25,586 bases of DNA from Haplomitrium mnioides (taxonomy: Eukaryota > Marchantiophyta > Haplomitriopsida > Calobryales): assembly GCA_049999725.1 (NCBI GenBank), contig JBNGIS010035083.1:1-25586 (forward strand), read 5' to 3'. Of the stretch, positions 1 through 8,087 are shown in pieces. Position 1 is the stretch's first letter. Every line of letters begins with the position of its first letter. Position numbers and translations under genes: made by a program. Under the pieces are notes generated by a model. It was not told where the DNA came from and made no database searches. It saw only the letters and a program-made list of their open reading frames with translations.

Positions 1-571
1 GGGGGGGGGGGGAGGGAGAGGGAGATGGGAGAAGGAGGGGAGGCAGCAGAAGGAAACGAAGGGCAGTTGGATCGATGGCATTTCGAAGAGCGTGCTCGAT
101 TACAGCAAACTTGTGTGAGACTGCAGAAATTTCTGTTGCATCATGTCTTCGAGGTTGCAAAGGGTTTAAATTAGGGTACGGAGGAGGTGATTCGCTTGGG
201 ATTGTTCTTTCTGCTGTTCTTGACTGGTCTGGTCCGTCTATATTGGTGAGAAAAATAGTGTGAACAAAATTTAGGTTAATCTATGACGCTGATATGTTTA
301 TAGTGTCTGTGTAATCTTGCAATGTTTGCAGAAATGGTTCAGAGAGTACGCTGTTTCGATCCCCTGTGGCCCTCAGACTTCTGTGCGAAACCGGAGATTA
401 CATTAAGAATACTAGGCATGGAGGAAAACAAGATTTGGCAGAGTTCCAGGCATTCTTTCATGGACAATGACGAGAGTTCTCTTCACAATGGTTGAAGGGA
501 GTGTGGAGGCGACAATGCTTATGGGCCAGAAGGTTCAAGTGTAGGGGGCTGCTGCAACGTGTGAAGCGGCC
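1..571 (+). promoter_or_regulatory. 5' leader/promoter-proximal region of the INTS3 gene
   Basis: The window opens with a G12 run and a purine-rich tract (1-60). The sequence then runs to the INTS3 start codon at 572 without a long reading frame. A possible 5'UTR intron lies between a GTGAGA donor at about 246 and a TTTGCAG acceptor ending at 331. Several ATGs precede the main start, including one at 75 (62 codons, running across the putative donor) and one at 334 (53 codons). No TATA box stands out. Treating this as transcribed leader is inference from the position of the start codon and the splice-like signals. Confidence 0.45.
334..495 (+). CDS. Upstream ORF (53 codons) in the INTS3 leader
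   Basis: This ORF starts at ATG 334, only two bases after the TTTGCAG acceptor-like site, and ends at TGA 493-495, 76 bases before the INTS3 ATG. The predicted peptide begins MVQRVRCFDP and ends DNDESSLHNG. I recognise no family. A uORF of this length would be expected to lower INTS3 translation if it lies in the mature transcript. Chance is also possible, because nothing but its position and length supports it. Confidence 0.3.
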   Translation: MVQRVRCFDPLWPSDFCAKPEITLRILGMEENKIWQSSRHSFMDNDESSLHNG

Positions 572-3500
572 ATGGCAAACGTGAACATGGCAGCTTTTAA
601 ATTGATGCACAGAGGTGCATACGAAGCAGTTGATGAACTTGAAGATTCTCTGCTACGATCATTTGTCAATTTTCAGTCACAGCTCACACCTCCCTACCAC
701 ATCTCAACTCCCTCCGCTGCTCAACATGCTCATCTCTCCCAGGCCCTTCTCTGTGGTGTAATTTTAAATCCTACAGCCGCACCATCCCATGTGACTCATC
801 TTACTGCGATCACCACAGATGGATATGCGTCATTTGTCTGCATTTTACTTCGCTTGGTGAATGAGTTTTATCCCAAACTCCTCGACCAGACGAGAACACA
901 AATTGTGTGGCTACTCAGGCAACTTATAACTTTGAGTGCAGCCGATGTGGATTCTCTATGTCTTTCTTTGTTGAGGCAAGTGGCAGGGGGGGATTTGTCG
1001 CCTGGCAACATTTGGCTTGCTGCTCAACTATTGGAAGTCATGAAAAGTAATTGGTCCTGGTTCATTGGAATCCCAACGCTTTCGACCACAGCGCTGTACA
1101 CGTATCTTCGGCTTCTACCTGATCACGCCATGGCCAAAGGTCCGACGTTTACCGAGCTGAAGCAAAATGAGACTCTCTTCTGTGTTCAGATCTTAAGGGA
1201 GCGCTTTCAGGATTGCATTGTGATTGGGCGTGACCTAGTGAGGCTTCTTCAAGATGTGGCCTGCATTCCTGACTTTGAACCTGTTTGGAGGGATCTTCTA
1301 AACAATCCGGCGGCATTCAAGGCTCCTGGATTTGCCGACATTGCACAACTCTATGTAGCTCGTACTCCAACTCGATATTTAGCGTCAAGAATCACCCCAG
1401 AGATGGAGAATCAAATTCGATTTATGTTAACACATGTAAGGATGGGAAGCCAACGTCGGTACCAGACTTGGTTTGCACAACGCTTTTTGTCATCCCCAGA
1501 AAGTGAGACTCTTGTCTGTGATTTGATCCGTTTCATATGTTGTGTGCATCACCCTACTAACCAAATCCTCCAGTCTGATATTGTACCCCGCTGGGCAATT
1601 GTTGGCTGGCTCTTGAAATGCTGTAAAAGCAACCATGTAGAGGCAAATGCAAAGCTGGCTCTTTTCTACGATTGGTTGTTTTTCATGAGCAAAACTGACA
1701 ATATTATGAACATTGAGCCAGCCATTCTTTTGATGGTGTATTCCATCCCAAAATATGTAGATATGACGCACACACTTCTGGAGTTTTTGTTCCTTTTAGT
1801 TGAGCATTATGATCCTGTTAGGAAGGATTTAATACAAAAAGGGGTAACCTCTTCGATTGATATTTTAGTTGGCAAGGGTGTTGTCAGATCCCTGGAGCCA
1901 TTGTCGGCTTGTAGCTTGGTGGCATCCTGGCTTAGAGAGAAATTGGTGGTTTATTTTTCTGCTTACTGTAAGAGTGATCCCAGTGAAGGACCTAAGCAGA
2001 AGCCAGAGCTTCTGCACCAAGAACAGAATTCGTTTGATAACATGCAAATTGCAGGAGCCGGCATAAAAGGTGGCATTGGCAACAGGGAACAAATTTTGGG
2101 AGTAGGTGGTGAAGGGTTGTCAGCGAATTCCCCAAGTATGGATTTGCCTCCTGGAGCCAATTTAGATGACTTCAAGACTGGCGAGATGGATTCAACTAGC
2201 CGCAAAAGAAGGCGAGTGGGTCCTGCAGAAAATCTATATTCAGAAGTGCAGCAGAATTTTGAGAGGCTTTCTGAGGCATTGGGTAGATCTCAGGAACTGG
2301 CTATTACTGTGCTTGAGAAACTGCTGTCGTCTTTCCTTACTACAATCTCAGACCTACCACTGGGAGATAAATACAGTAAAGATGCATCAAGAGGAGAAAG
2401 TGGCATGGACGGACTGGTTTTGTCAGGACTAAATGCTCCTGGAGATGCTCCACCCTTCACAGTCGCCAAGTTTGCAAGCCAGATTACAGAAGTCTTAAAA
2501 AAGGGTGGGTATGAGCTGTTCAGTCCACTTCAAAAGTTGCCATCTGATCGACCAGAAGGGGATGAGACATCATCCTTGACTTCAAGTTTGCTTCGTCTGT
2601 ATGTTGCCAATAGTCTCAATCAACAACAGTTGTGCCAGTTACTGGTTTGTTGGCATCGGGAGGGCTTGGCTGTAGGAGCTAGATTGCTCTGCTACGTCTC
2701 CAGGCTGGCAGAAGAAATTGAACCTTCGTCAAGGACTTCTCAAGCAAATGGCCTTCCAGTTGCTGTGGAAGCTGAACATTTGTTGTTGCCACTGGGAAAG
2801 TGTGATGAGGAGGCATATGATTCTGCAAGCAATGGAGATGGTGATGAAGAAGGGGAGTTGACAGAAGCACCTGCTGCAGATGGCAAACAGGAACACAGAA
2901 AAAATGGCATTACAGCTGTCGTTTCCTCCAGGTTTGGAACGAACAAAAAATCTAGCCAAGCTACTGACTTGCAAAATGCTGGGGATATGCATTACATGCG
3001 TCTTCGAACTGTAGCAAATGCTTTCAAAATGTACGAAGAGTTTCTGAAACAGACTGGAAAGGGTTTGCTAAGCCTCCAGGGGGATGGCGTTCTGTCACAA
3101 AATCAGGGGTTGCAAAATAGAGCAGGGGAAACGCTTGCAAAGTCAGAAGGTTCAGATGTGGAGGCAGATAATTCTGAGGCAGAGCTGCTGTCTGACTTGG
3201 AAGCTTGCTTTGTTTGGAATACCAGTAGATTTCTTAGAGTACTCCCTTCAGTGTTCCGTTACCTTCCAAAGTTGTCTACAAGCAAAGATGAAATACTGCG
3301 ATTGCTGATTTCCAGTATAGATCCGTTAGAGCTTTCTAACTATGAGTTTAGGTTGATTCTTGGCGAATTTGCCATCATAGGAGATCTTCAAGAAGGGTTA
3401 GCAAGGTTGATTAAAAATTCACTCAAGTGGGAGTTTATGGAACAGCAGATTTTTTGGAGGCTGTTGCTTGCAGAGATGCAGGCCTCTCCACCTTCGACTG

Positions 3501-4087
3501 TCATGTATGTGCTGAAATTATGTTCGTCTCTTTTGAATCCACAAGTAAATTCAGAGGCACTATCAGGCCTTTTGCTGCTTCTCAGATATCAGGCACCCAC
3601 CCATCCACTTGTGAATGCAGTGCTTTCTCTTCCATCTGCATTTGGGAGATTTGCAGCAGTGGTGCTTTCTAGCTGGATGTCTTCGCACCACTCACAGTTG
3701 CTCGCATGTCTTCAGAACATGAACTCAGGGAGTCCAAGGGACAGGCAGAAAAAAGCAGGGGATGATGGAGAGGATACTGCTAATGCTGGGTTTCAAAGAT
3801 ATAGTAGCACAGCTTTGGGAATTTTTCTTAATTCTTTTGACAACACACAGTTTATAAGAAACGTGGAAGAGAAAAACCTCAGAATGACCAGAGCCGCCGA
3901 AGTTAGGCGTGCGCTATTGAAATTAGCCGGGGGATCCAATGCTAACCTTGTTACCTTAGGTTCCCTGCATGGATCAAATGAGGCGCTGGAAAATCACCAA
4001 GATAGGTGTGTCACAATTTTCTTTACAATATTGTCCTGCTATTCTTTGGGCGACATTCTGCCAGTCCTGCCCCAGTGTTTGTTTTAG
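572..4087 (+). CDS. INTS3: Integrator complex subunit 3 homologue (INTS3)
   Basis: This is a subunit of the Integrator complex, which binds RNA polymerase II and processes snRNA and other short nuclear transcripts. The ORF encodes 1171 residues, slightly longer than animal INTS3 (about 1040). The ATG has a strong context (GCGGCCATGG). Residues ~40-470 are the helical Ints3 N-terminal domain, with the family's best-conserved block at ~296-400: RYQTWF (296-301), a DLIRFICCVHHP stretch, PRWAIVGWLL, LALFYDWLFF (~364) and NIMNIEPAILLM (~377). A basic nuclear-localisation-type cluster, RKRRR, follows at ~543-548. An acidic low-complexity stretch (DGDEEGE) is near 757, and a helical C-terminal domain with LKWEFMEQQIFWRLLLAEM spans ~880-1070. 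In animals the C-terminal part contacts INTS6 and SSB proteins. The frame is open through 3.5 kb with no intron. The last ~26 codons may be retained intron: a donor at 4006 joined to the acceptor ending 4229 would instead end the protein as ...NHQDRS (1146 residues). Confidence 0.93.
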   Translation: MANVNMAAFKLMHRGAYEAVDELEDSLLRSFVNFQSQLTPPYHISTPSAAQHAHLSQALLCGVILNPTAAPSHVTHLTAITTDGYASFVCILLRLVNEFYPKLLDQTRTQIVWLLRQLITLSAADVDSLCLSLLRQVAGGDLSPGNIWLAAQLLEVMKSNWSWFIGIPTLSTTALYTYLRLLPDHAMAKGPTFTELKQNETLFCVQILRERFQDCIVIGRDLVRLLQDVACIPDFEPVWRDLLNNPAAFKAPGFADIAQLYVARTPTRYLASRITPEMENQIRFMLTHVRMGSQRRYQTWFAQRFLSSPESETLVCDLIRFICCVHHPTNQILQSDIVPRWAIVGWLLKCCKSNHVEANAKLALFYDWLFFMSKTDNIMNIEPAILLMVYSIPKYVDMTHTLLEFLFLLVEHYDPVRKDLIQKGVTSSIDILVGKGVVRSLEPLSACSLVASWLREKLVVYFSAYCKSDPSEGPKQKPELLHQEQNSFDNMQIAGAGIKGGIGNREQILGVGGEGLSANSPSMDLPPGANLDDFKTGEMDSTSRKRRRVGPAENLYSEVQQNFERLSEALGRSQELAITVLEKLLSSFLTTISDLPLGDKYSKDASRGESGMDGLVLSGLNAPGDAPPFTVAKFASQITEVLKKGGYELFSPLQKLPSDRPEGDETSSLTSSLLRLYVANSLNQQQLCQLLVCWHREGLAVGARLLCYVSRLAEEIEPSSRTSQANGLPVAVEAEHLLLPLGKCDEEAYDSASNGDGDEEGELTEAPAADGKQEHRKNGITAVVSSRFGTNKKSSQATDLQNAGDMHYMRLRTVANAFKMYEEFLKQTGKGLLSLQGDGVLSQNQGLQNRAGETLAKSEGSDVEADNSEAELLSDLEACFVWNTSRFLRVLPSVFRYLPKLSTSKDEILRLLISSIDPLELSNYEFRLILGEFAIIGDLQEGLARLIKNSLKWEFMEQQIFWRLLLAEMQASPPSTVMYVLKLCSSLLNPQVNSEALSGLLLLLRYQAPTHPLVNAVLSLPSAFGRFAAVVLSSWMSSHHSQLLACLQNMNSGSPRDRQKKAGDDGEDTANAGFQRYSSTALGIFLNSFDNTQFIRNVEEKNLRMTRAAEVRRALLKLAGGSNANLVTLGSLHGSNEALENHQDRCVTIFFTILSCYSLGDILPVLPQCLF

Positions 4088-4229
4088 TAAGCTTTTTAGG
4101 CTACAGTATATAGTATCATTTATTTTAATTTCCATGTCTTGCTAGTGGGGAGTGTACATCATTTGTCTATCCTAATTTTTCATTGTAAGGAGTTTTTCTA
4201 GTTCAAACCGTTTTAATACTCTTTGGCAG
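4006..4229 (+). other. Candidate terminal intron of INTS3
   Basis: AG|GTGTGT at 4005/4006 and TTTGGCAG|G at 4229/4230 form a plausible GT-AG intron of 224 bases. Splicing would join codon 1145 (AG+G, Arg) to TCT and then TGA at 4234-4236. Retention gives the 1171-residue form ending at 4087. Which form is used cannot be decided from the DNA. If this intron is spliced and later 3'UTR introns are used as well, the stop could fall upstream of an exon junction and make the message sensitive to nonsense-mediated decay. Confidence 0.4.
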
Positions 4230-4686
4230 GTCTTGAAGTTGCGACAATTCTTACGAAGAGTATGAACTTTGCTCTACACTGGAGATGGACAAGAGAGGTC
4301 GATTAATATTCTGACGAGTCCTCAAGCTGTGGGTAGTGTATTCCAACAATAGGAAAAGGCATCTTCAATCAGTTGACTGCTTCTGCTCAGGTTTGTTCAT
4401 TTTGATACTAGATTATTTTCTTAGATTTAAGTGGCCTGCTATGGTGCATGATTAATTCTGAGGATATGATCTCATGTGGAGGTTGTCACCAGAGATATAG
4501 TTGGTTCTAGGGGGATTTATGTGTCAAGTGGGGATTACCAGCGTCATGTGTGTTTACCCTGTTTAGTAACGTGCAAATGTATGCTCTGTTCTGTAGTTGT
4601 GACCTGGTAAGATAAGCAGTTGGTGGCATGAAAAGTGAACACATAATCAGAAGTTCCAGTCCAGCAGCAATGATGACAGTGTGCTG

Positions 4687-5533
4687 GATGCTTGAGAGTT
4701 TACAGATTTTGATTAGTTGGTTTTTCCTAGACCATTGCAGCTTCCATTTAATTGTTGTTGTGGTTGGTTTTGCTCTCCACAACTTTATAACTAATATATA
4801 TATATATATCCCTGCCCAGCAGTAAGATGGCCCTTCAAATTCAAAGTATCCTATCATTTGCCTAAATGTACGTGCTGCACAGCAGTGATTTGTGTAGGTT
4901 TTTTTCTAGACTATTGGAGCTTCCATTTATTGTTTTTGTGGTTAGTTTTACTCTCCACAACTTCATAGCTATATTATTCAGTGACTTTAGCAGATGTTCT
5001 GCATCCAAGTAGTCACCAGTGATGTGCTTCATGTGCTATGTTCAGGGTGCAGAAGGCCCCAATCACTAACCTTTCAGCAGACCTCTCTGGGAGTTATGCT
5101 CTTGGATGTTTGCTTCACAAGATCAAACTAAAGTGAAATGGATGGTGTCGCAAGCTGATGCTTGAGAGTTGACGGATTTTGATTAGTTTGGATTCTTGGT
5201 AGAGTGCTAGGCATCATCATGACTGAGTTTTCCCGTTACTTCCGGAAAGTGGCAGAAACTCAGTACGAAGATTGATCAGGACCTGCTGTCGGGAACTGAC
5301 TAAACCAGCAGGAAGTTGTGACAGCTTGTCACTGCTACACATGATGAGGCTGAATTGTCTGAAACGTTGTGTCTGACACCACATTGTGAAGGCTGCACTC
5401 TATGTGTTGCGCAGTTGTGATTTGTGTGGGTTTTTCCTAGACTATTGCAGCTTCCATTTATTTGTTGTTGTGGTTAGTTTTACTCTCCACAACTTCATAG
5501 CTATATCATTTGCCTAAATCTGCGGATGTCATC
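4687..5533 (+). repeat. Three dispersed copies of a ~74-bp repeat with shared flanks
   Basis: Copies lie at 4719-4792, 4897-4970 and 5429-5502. All share a core of TTCC/TTCTAGAC, ATTG(C/G)AGCTTCCATTTA, TTGTGGTTxGTTTT and CTCTCCACAACTT. Flanking sequence is shared pairwise as well: GATGCTTGAGAGTT plus GATTTTGATTAGTT occurs at 4687-4720 and 5157-5191, and ATCATTTGCCTAAAT at about 4852 and 5505. The arrangement suggests successive segmental duplication of a larger unit in this intergenic DNA rather than a simple satellite. Confidence 0.85.
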
Positions 5534-6066
5534 ATTATGAGTGATATTGTTCCAGCTTTGCTCCTCAGAAAGGTTCTGGAAGGGCAGATGAATGGACTCC
5601 CTAACTTCACGCTTGGCAAGTGATCTTTTGTTTTATTCGACTACAGGGAATGCAATGAACTATAGAAAATAAAAATTCAGGCTCAATACTCCTGCGACTG
5701 GAATACTAGCTGATACTATTTCTAGACCAAAAACAAGGCTTACTGAAAACACATAAAGCTCACATGGGGAACTGATGATTTTTTTGAGTTTCTGATTTTC
5801 ATCTGCCTCGGTCTTCTCCCAGAAAATCAAACCTGAGAGTGGTAACCATGATGATAATGTTGGTGCTTTTGGCTACCTTTTGTTAGCTGTTGTTGAGATC
5901 GTTGTAATTTTAATTGGCCTACACTGTATGAGCTGCTCTGAGAAAGGTCTGAACTTTCATTGCTGCTTGCTTATTGCAGGGTCTACTGTATATCTTTTCA
6001 TTCTGTGAGAGCATGAAGCCGGAGACAAGCCAAGTGCTGCAGAAGTGGGGCCTTCAGAGAAGATAA

Positions 6067-6479
6067 GCTGAGAACCATGACAGTGTTTCCCCCTCCAAGG
6101 ATGATTATGTGGCTGCTCTGGGAGTTAAAAATGTAAGTGTTTTAGTTAATCCTACTCTTCAATTTGACACATTAATGACAGCCGGCTTTCCTTCCTCCAG
6201 TTCACCCTCAAAAACCATACTGTTACTGACTGGCATGGCATGTCATGGATTATTGGTATTGAGGATTCTAGGACATATAGCTATTGTAATGCCTGCAGAG
6301 TGGCAGATGATATGCACTGTTCTTGATCTAGAGAAGTGTCATTGGATGGGTGTCTTCGGTTTTGTGCTGCTGCTTATGAAAATTGCGCTTTCTCTGCAGG
6401 GTGGTGAAACGACATTTGTAGAAGGCCTCATCCAGTGGCAACTTCTTGCTACAGATTATGGAAGTGTTTCACTGCCAGG
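6067..6479 (+). other. Two exon-like segments of unknown gene
   Basis: Segment 6067-6132 reads AENHDSVSPSKDDYVAALGV plus KN and stops exactly at a consensus donor (AAT|GTAAGT). Segment 6400-6479 follows a good acceptor (TTTCTCTGCAG|G), continues in the same phase (GGETTFVEGLIQWQLLATDY and seven more residues), and ends at a GG|GTAAAT donor. The composition looks coding, but I recognise no family. TAA (6064-6066) precedes the first segment in frame, so an upstream junction would be needed. A nearby stretch, 6010-6065, also reads like protein in another frame (EHEAGDKPSAAEVGPSEKIS). The segments could be exons of an unknown small gene, alternative 3' exons of INTS3, or pseudogene remnants. Confidence 0.25.
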
Positions 6480-7043
6480 GTAAATACCCCCTTGAAACTT
6501 ATTTGTTAGCAACGAAAAGAGACGATGTCAGGTGATTTGTGACTTTGCTTGACAACGTCCTTCACAGACTGTCACCGTCACTATGACCAAGTCTATGACC
6601 AAGTCTAGGTTGGTGAAATCCAAGAAATGATTAATTATCAGTCCCATGGGGCAATTAGAGAAATTCTCACTATGCAGGTCTGGACACAATTTCAACTGTA
6701 ATGTGTCTTTCCCTGTGTATTTACTTCAAATCCTTTAATGTGTCTTTGGCACACAACGGGAAGTAAGTTCGTTATATAAAGATGTTACAGTTATTAATAC
6801 TTTTACAGTGATTGTACAAAGAGTACAGTTATTATTAGTTTGCCAGATGAAGATGACACGTACCTTTTCTTCATGATTCTGAAGAGCAGTGGCTAAATTT
6901 TGTCTGTACACCTTTAGTGAAATGTTTTGCTCCATATTGTAATTATATCCGTACAGATTGTCTATGTGGCAATAAAAACGTCGTTTACGGGTTGCAGATT
7001 TATTTTCGAATTTACTCTTGCACAGTGATGTAATTTTTGTCCA

Positions 7044-7397
7044 ATGTTTGATCATTCTTATGTCAATTTTGAAAGAAACCAGCCTTACACCCGCAGAAAT
7101 CAGATTCTTTTCAATGACCTTCAGGACGGGAAGCTATATGGTGCTAGAATGCCAGGTTTGCTTGGGATGGTTGACATTAACCCACAACCCTGGCGGCAAG
7201 CGTGTAATGCAAAGGAATGCAGCACAGCAGGAAACACAGTTCGTGCGTGTGGGTCGGTGCCATCGGTGATCGAAAAGCAGCTCCACCCTTTCCTTGTTTA
7301 TCTCACATCAAGATTTGATGCAGAAAAGGTGGGCAGAAGTTCTAAGGCACGAAAACAACAGCAGCAAGGAAAAGGCAAATCTTGTCACTCTCAATAG
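7044..7397 (+). CDS. Unidentified ORF or exon (117 codons)
   Basis: The ORF begins MFDHSYVNFERNQPYTRRNQ, and its middle (RMPGLLGMVDINPQPW) reads like ordered protein. It ends with a Gln/Lys-rich tail (KQQQQGKGK). A possible donor AAAAG|GTGGGC at about 7330 would end the protein-like part after TSRFDAEK. The competing frame over 7026-7269 fits the phase of the exon-like segment ending at 6479, through the acceptor TTGCACAG|T, but looks less protein-like. I do not recognise a domain in either frame. It may be an exon of an unknown plant gene or a remnant. Confidence 0.3.
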   Translation: MFDHSYVNFERNQPYTRRNQILFNDLQDGKLYGARMPGLLGMVDINPQPWRQACNAKECSTAGNTVRACGSVPSVIEKQLHPFLVYLTSRFDAEKVGRSSKARKQQQQGKGKSCHSQ

Positions 7398-8087
7398 TTG
7401 CTAATTTCTCAAAGCCTTTCTTAGCCGCGAAGTCCTTCCGTTGTGAAACGTGTTATTCGTTCTCACTGGGAGTATCAGCAGAAAGCGTTGTACAGTCGAA
7501 CGCCGTGTGAATTCGTGTGTTTACTCATATTTGCCACCGTGGTTGATTTGTCATGTTTATATCGATATTGATTGAAAGGAGCCCTACCAGAAAGGTACTG
7601 CAGCGAAGTCATAGGTAGATTGGTGAGTCCATGAGCTTCGAGAAGTGGTCCAGAAAGTAGACCGAATGGACTTGAAAAAGCAACTTTCTCGTGTCTCTCT
7701 TGCAAGGTACAGCGTCCTGTCCTCTCCTCTCCTGTCCATGTTCCAAGGCAATGGGTGAAATTGATAGTATCATGGAAAACTAACCATCAAAGTCAACTAG
7801 TTTCAGTTTCTAACGGAGCTCTCCCTGTCTATGATTTCAGTTTCTAATAAAAACAGAATCGTCTGATGCCGAGGCAGTTGGACAATGTAGCTTCGTCATG
7901 TCCATCTATAATCTAAGAGAATGTCTTTCCTTTTCTGTCCTTTACCTTGGCAAGCATCTGGACAAAACTCAACCAACAGTTGGAATTCATACAAAGATTG
8001 ATGAATTTTATGTATCAAAGAACATGGACATAAGAAACATGAAACTTAAGAAGCCTCAACAACGAGCAGGCATGGCATGCATGTGCT

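Larger units (their letters stand above)
4088..8087. other. Intergenic/3' region with repeats and unassigned exon-like stretches
   Basis: This 4-kb region has no long convincing ORF on either strand. It contains the INTS3 3'UTR, three copies of a 74-bp repeat (listed separately), a TA microsatellite (about 4791-4808), and a group of phase-compatible exon-like segments between 6067 and 7397 (listed separately). From 7400 to 8087 I see nothing beyond the 3' flank of the minus-strand PPR gene. Confidence 0.5.

Noticed and set aside
75-263. 62-codon ORF at the window start as a separate gene
   Set aside because: There is no recognisable motif, and it crosses a likely 5'UTR intron donor; at most it is a uORF.
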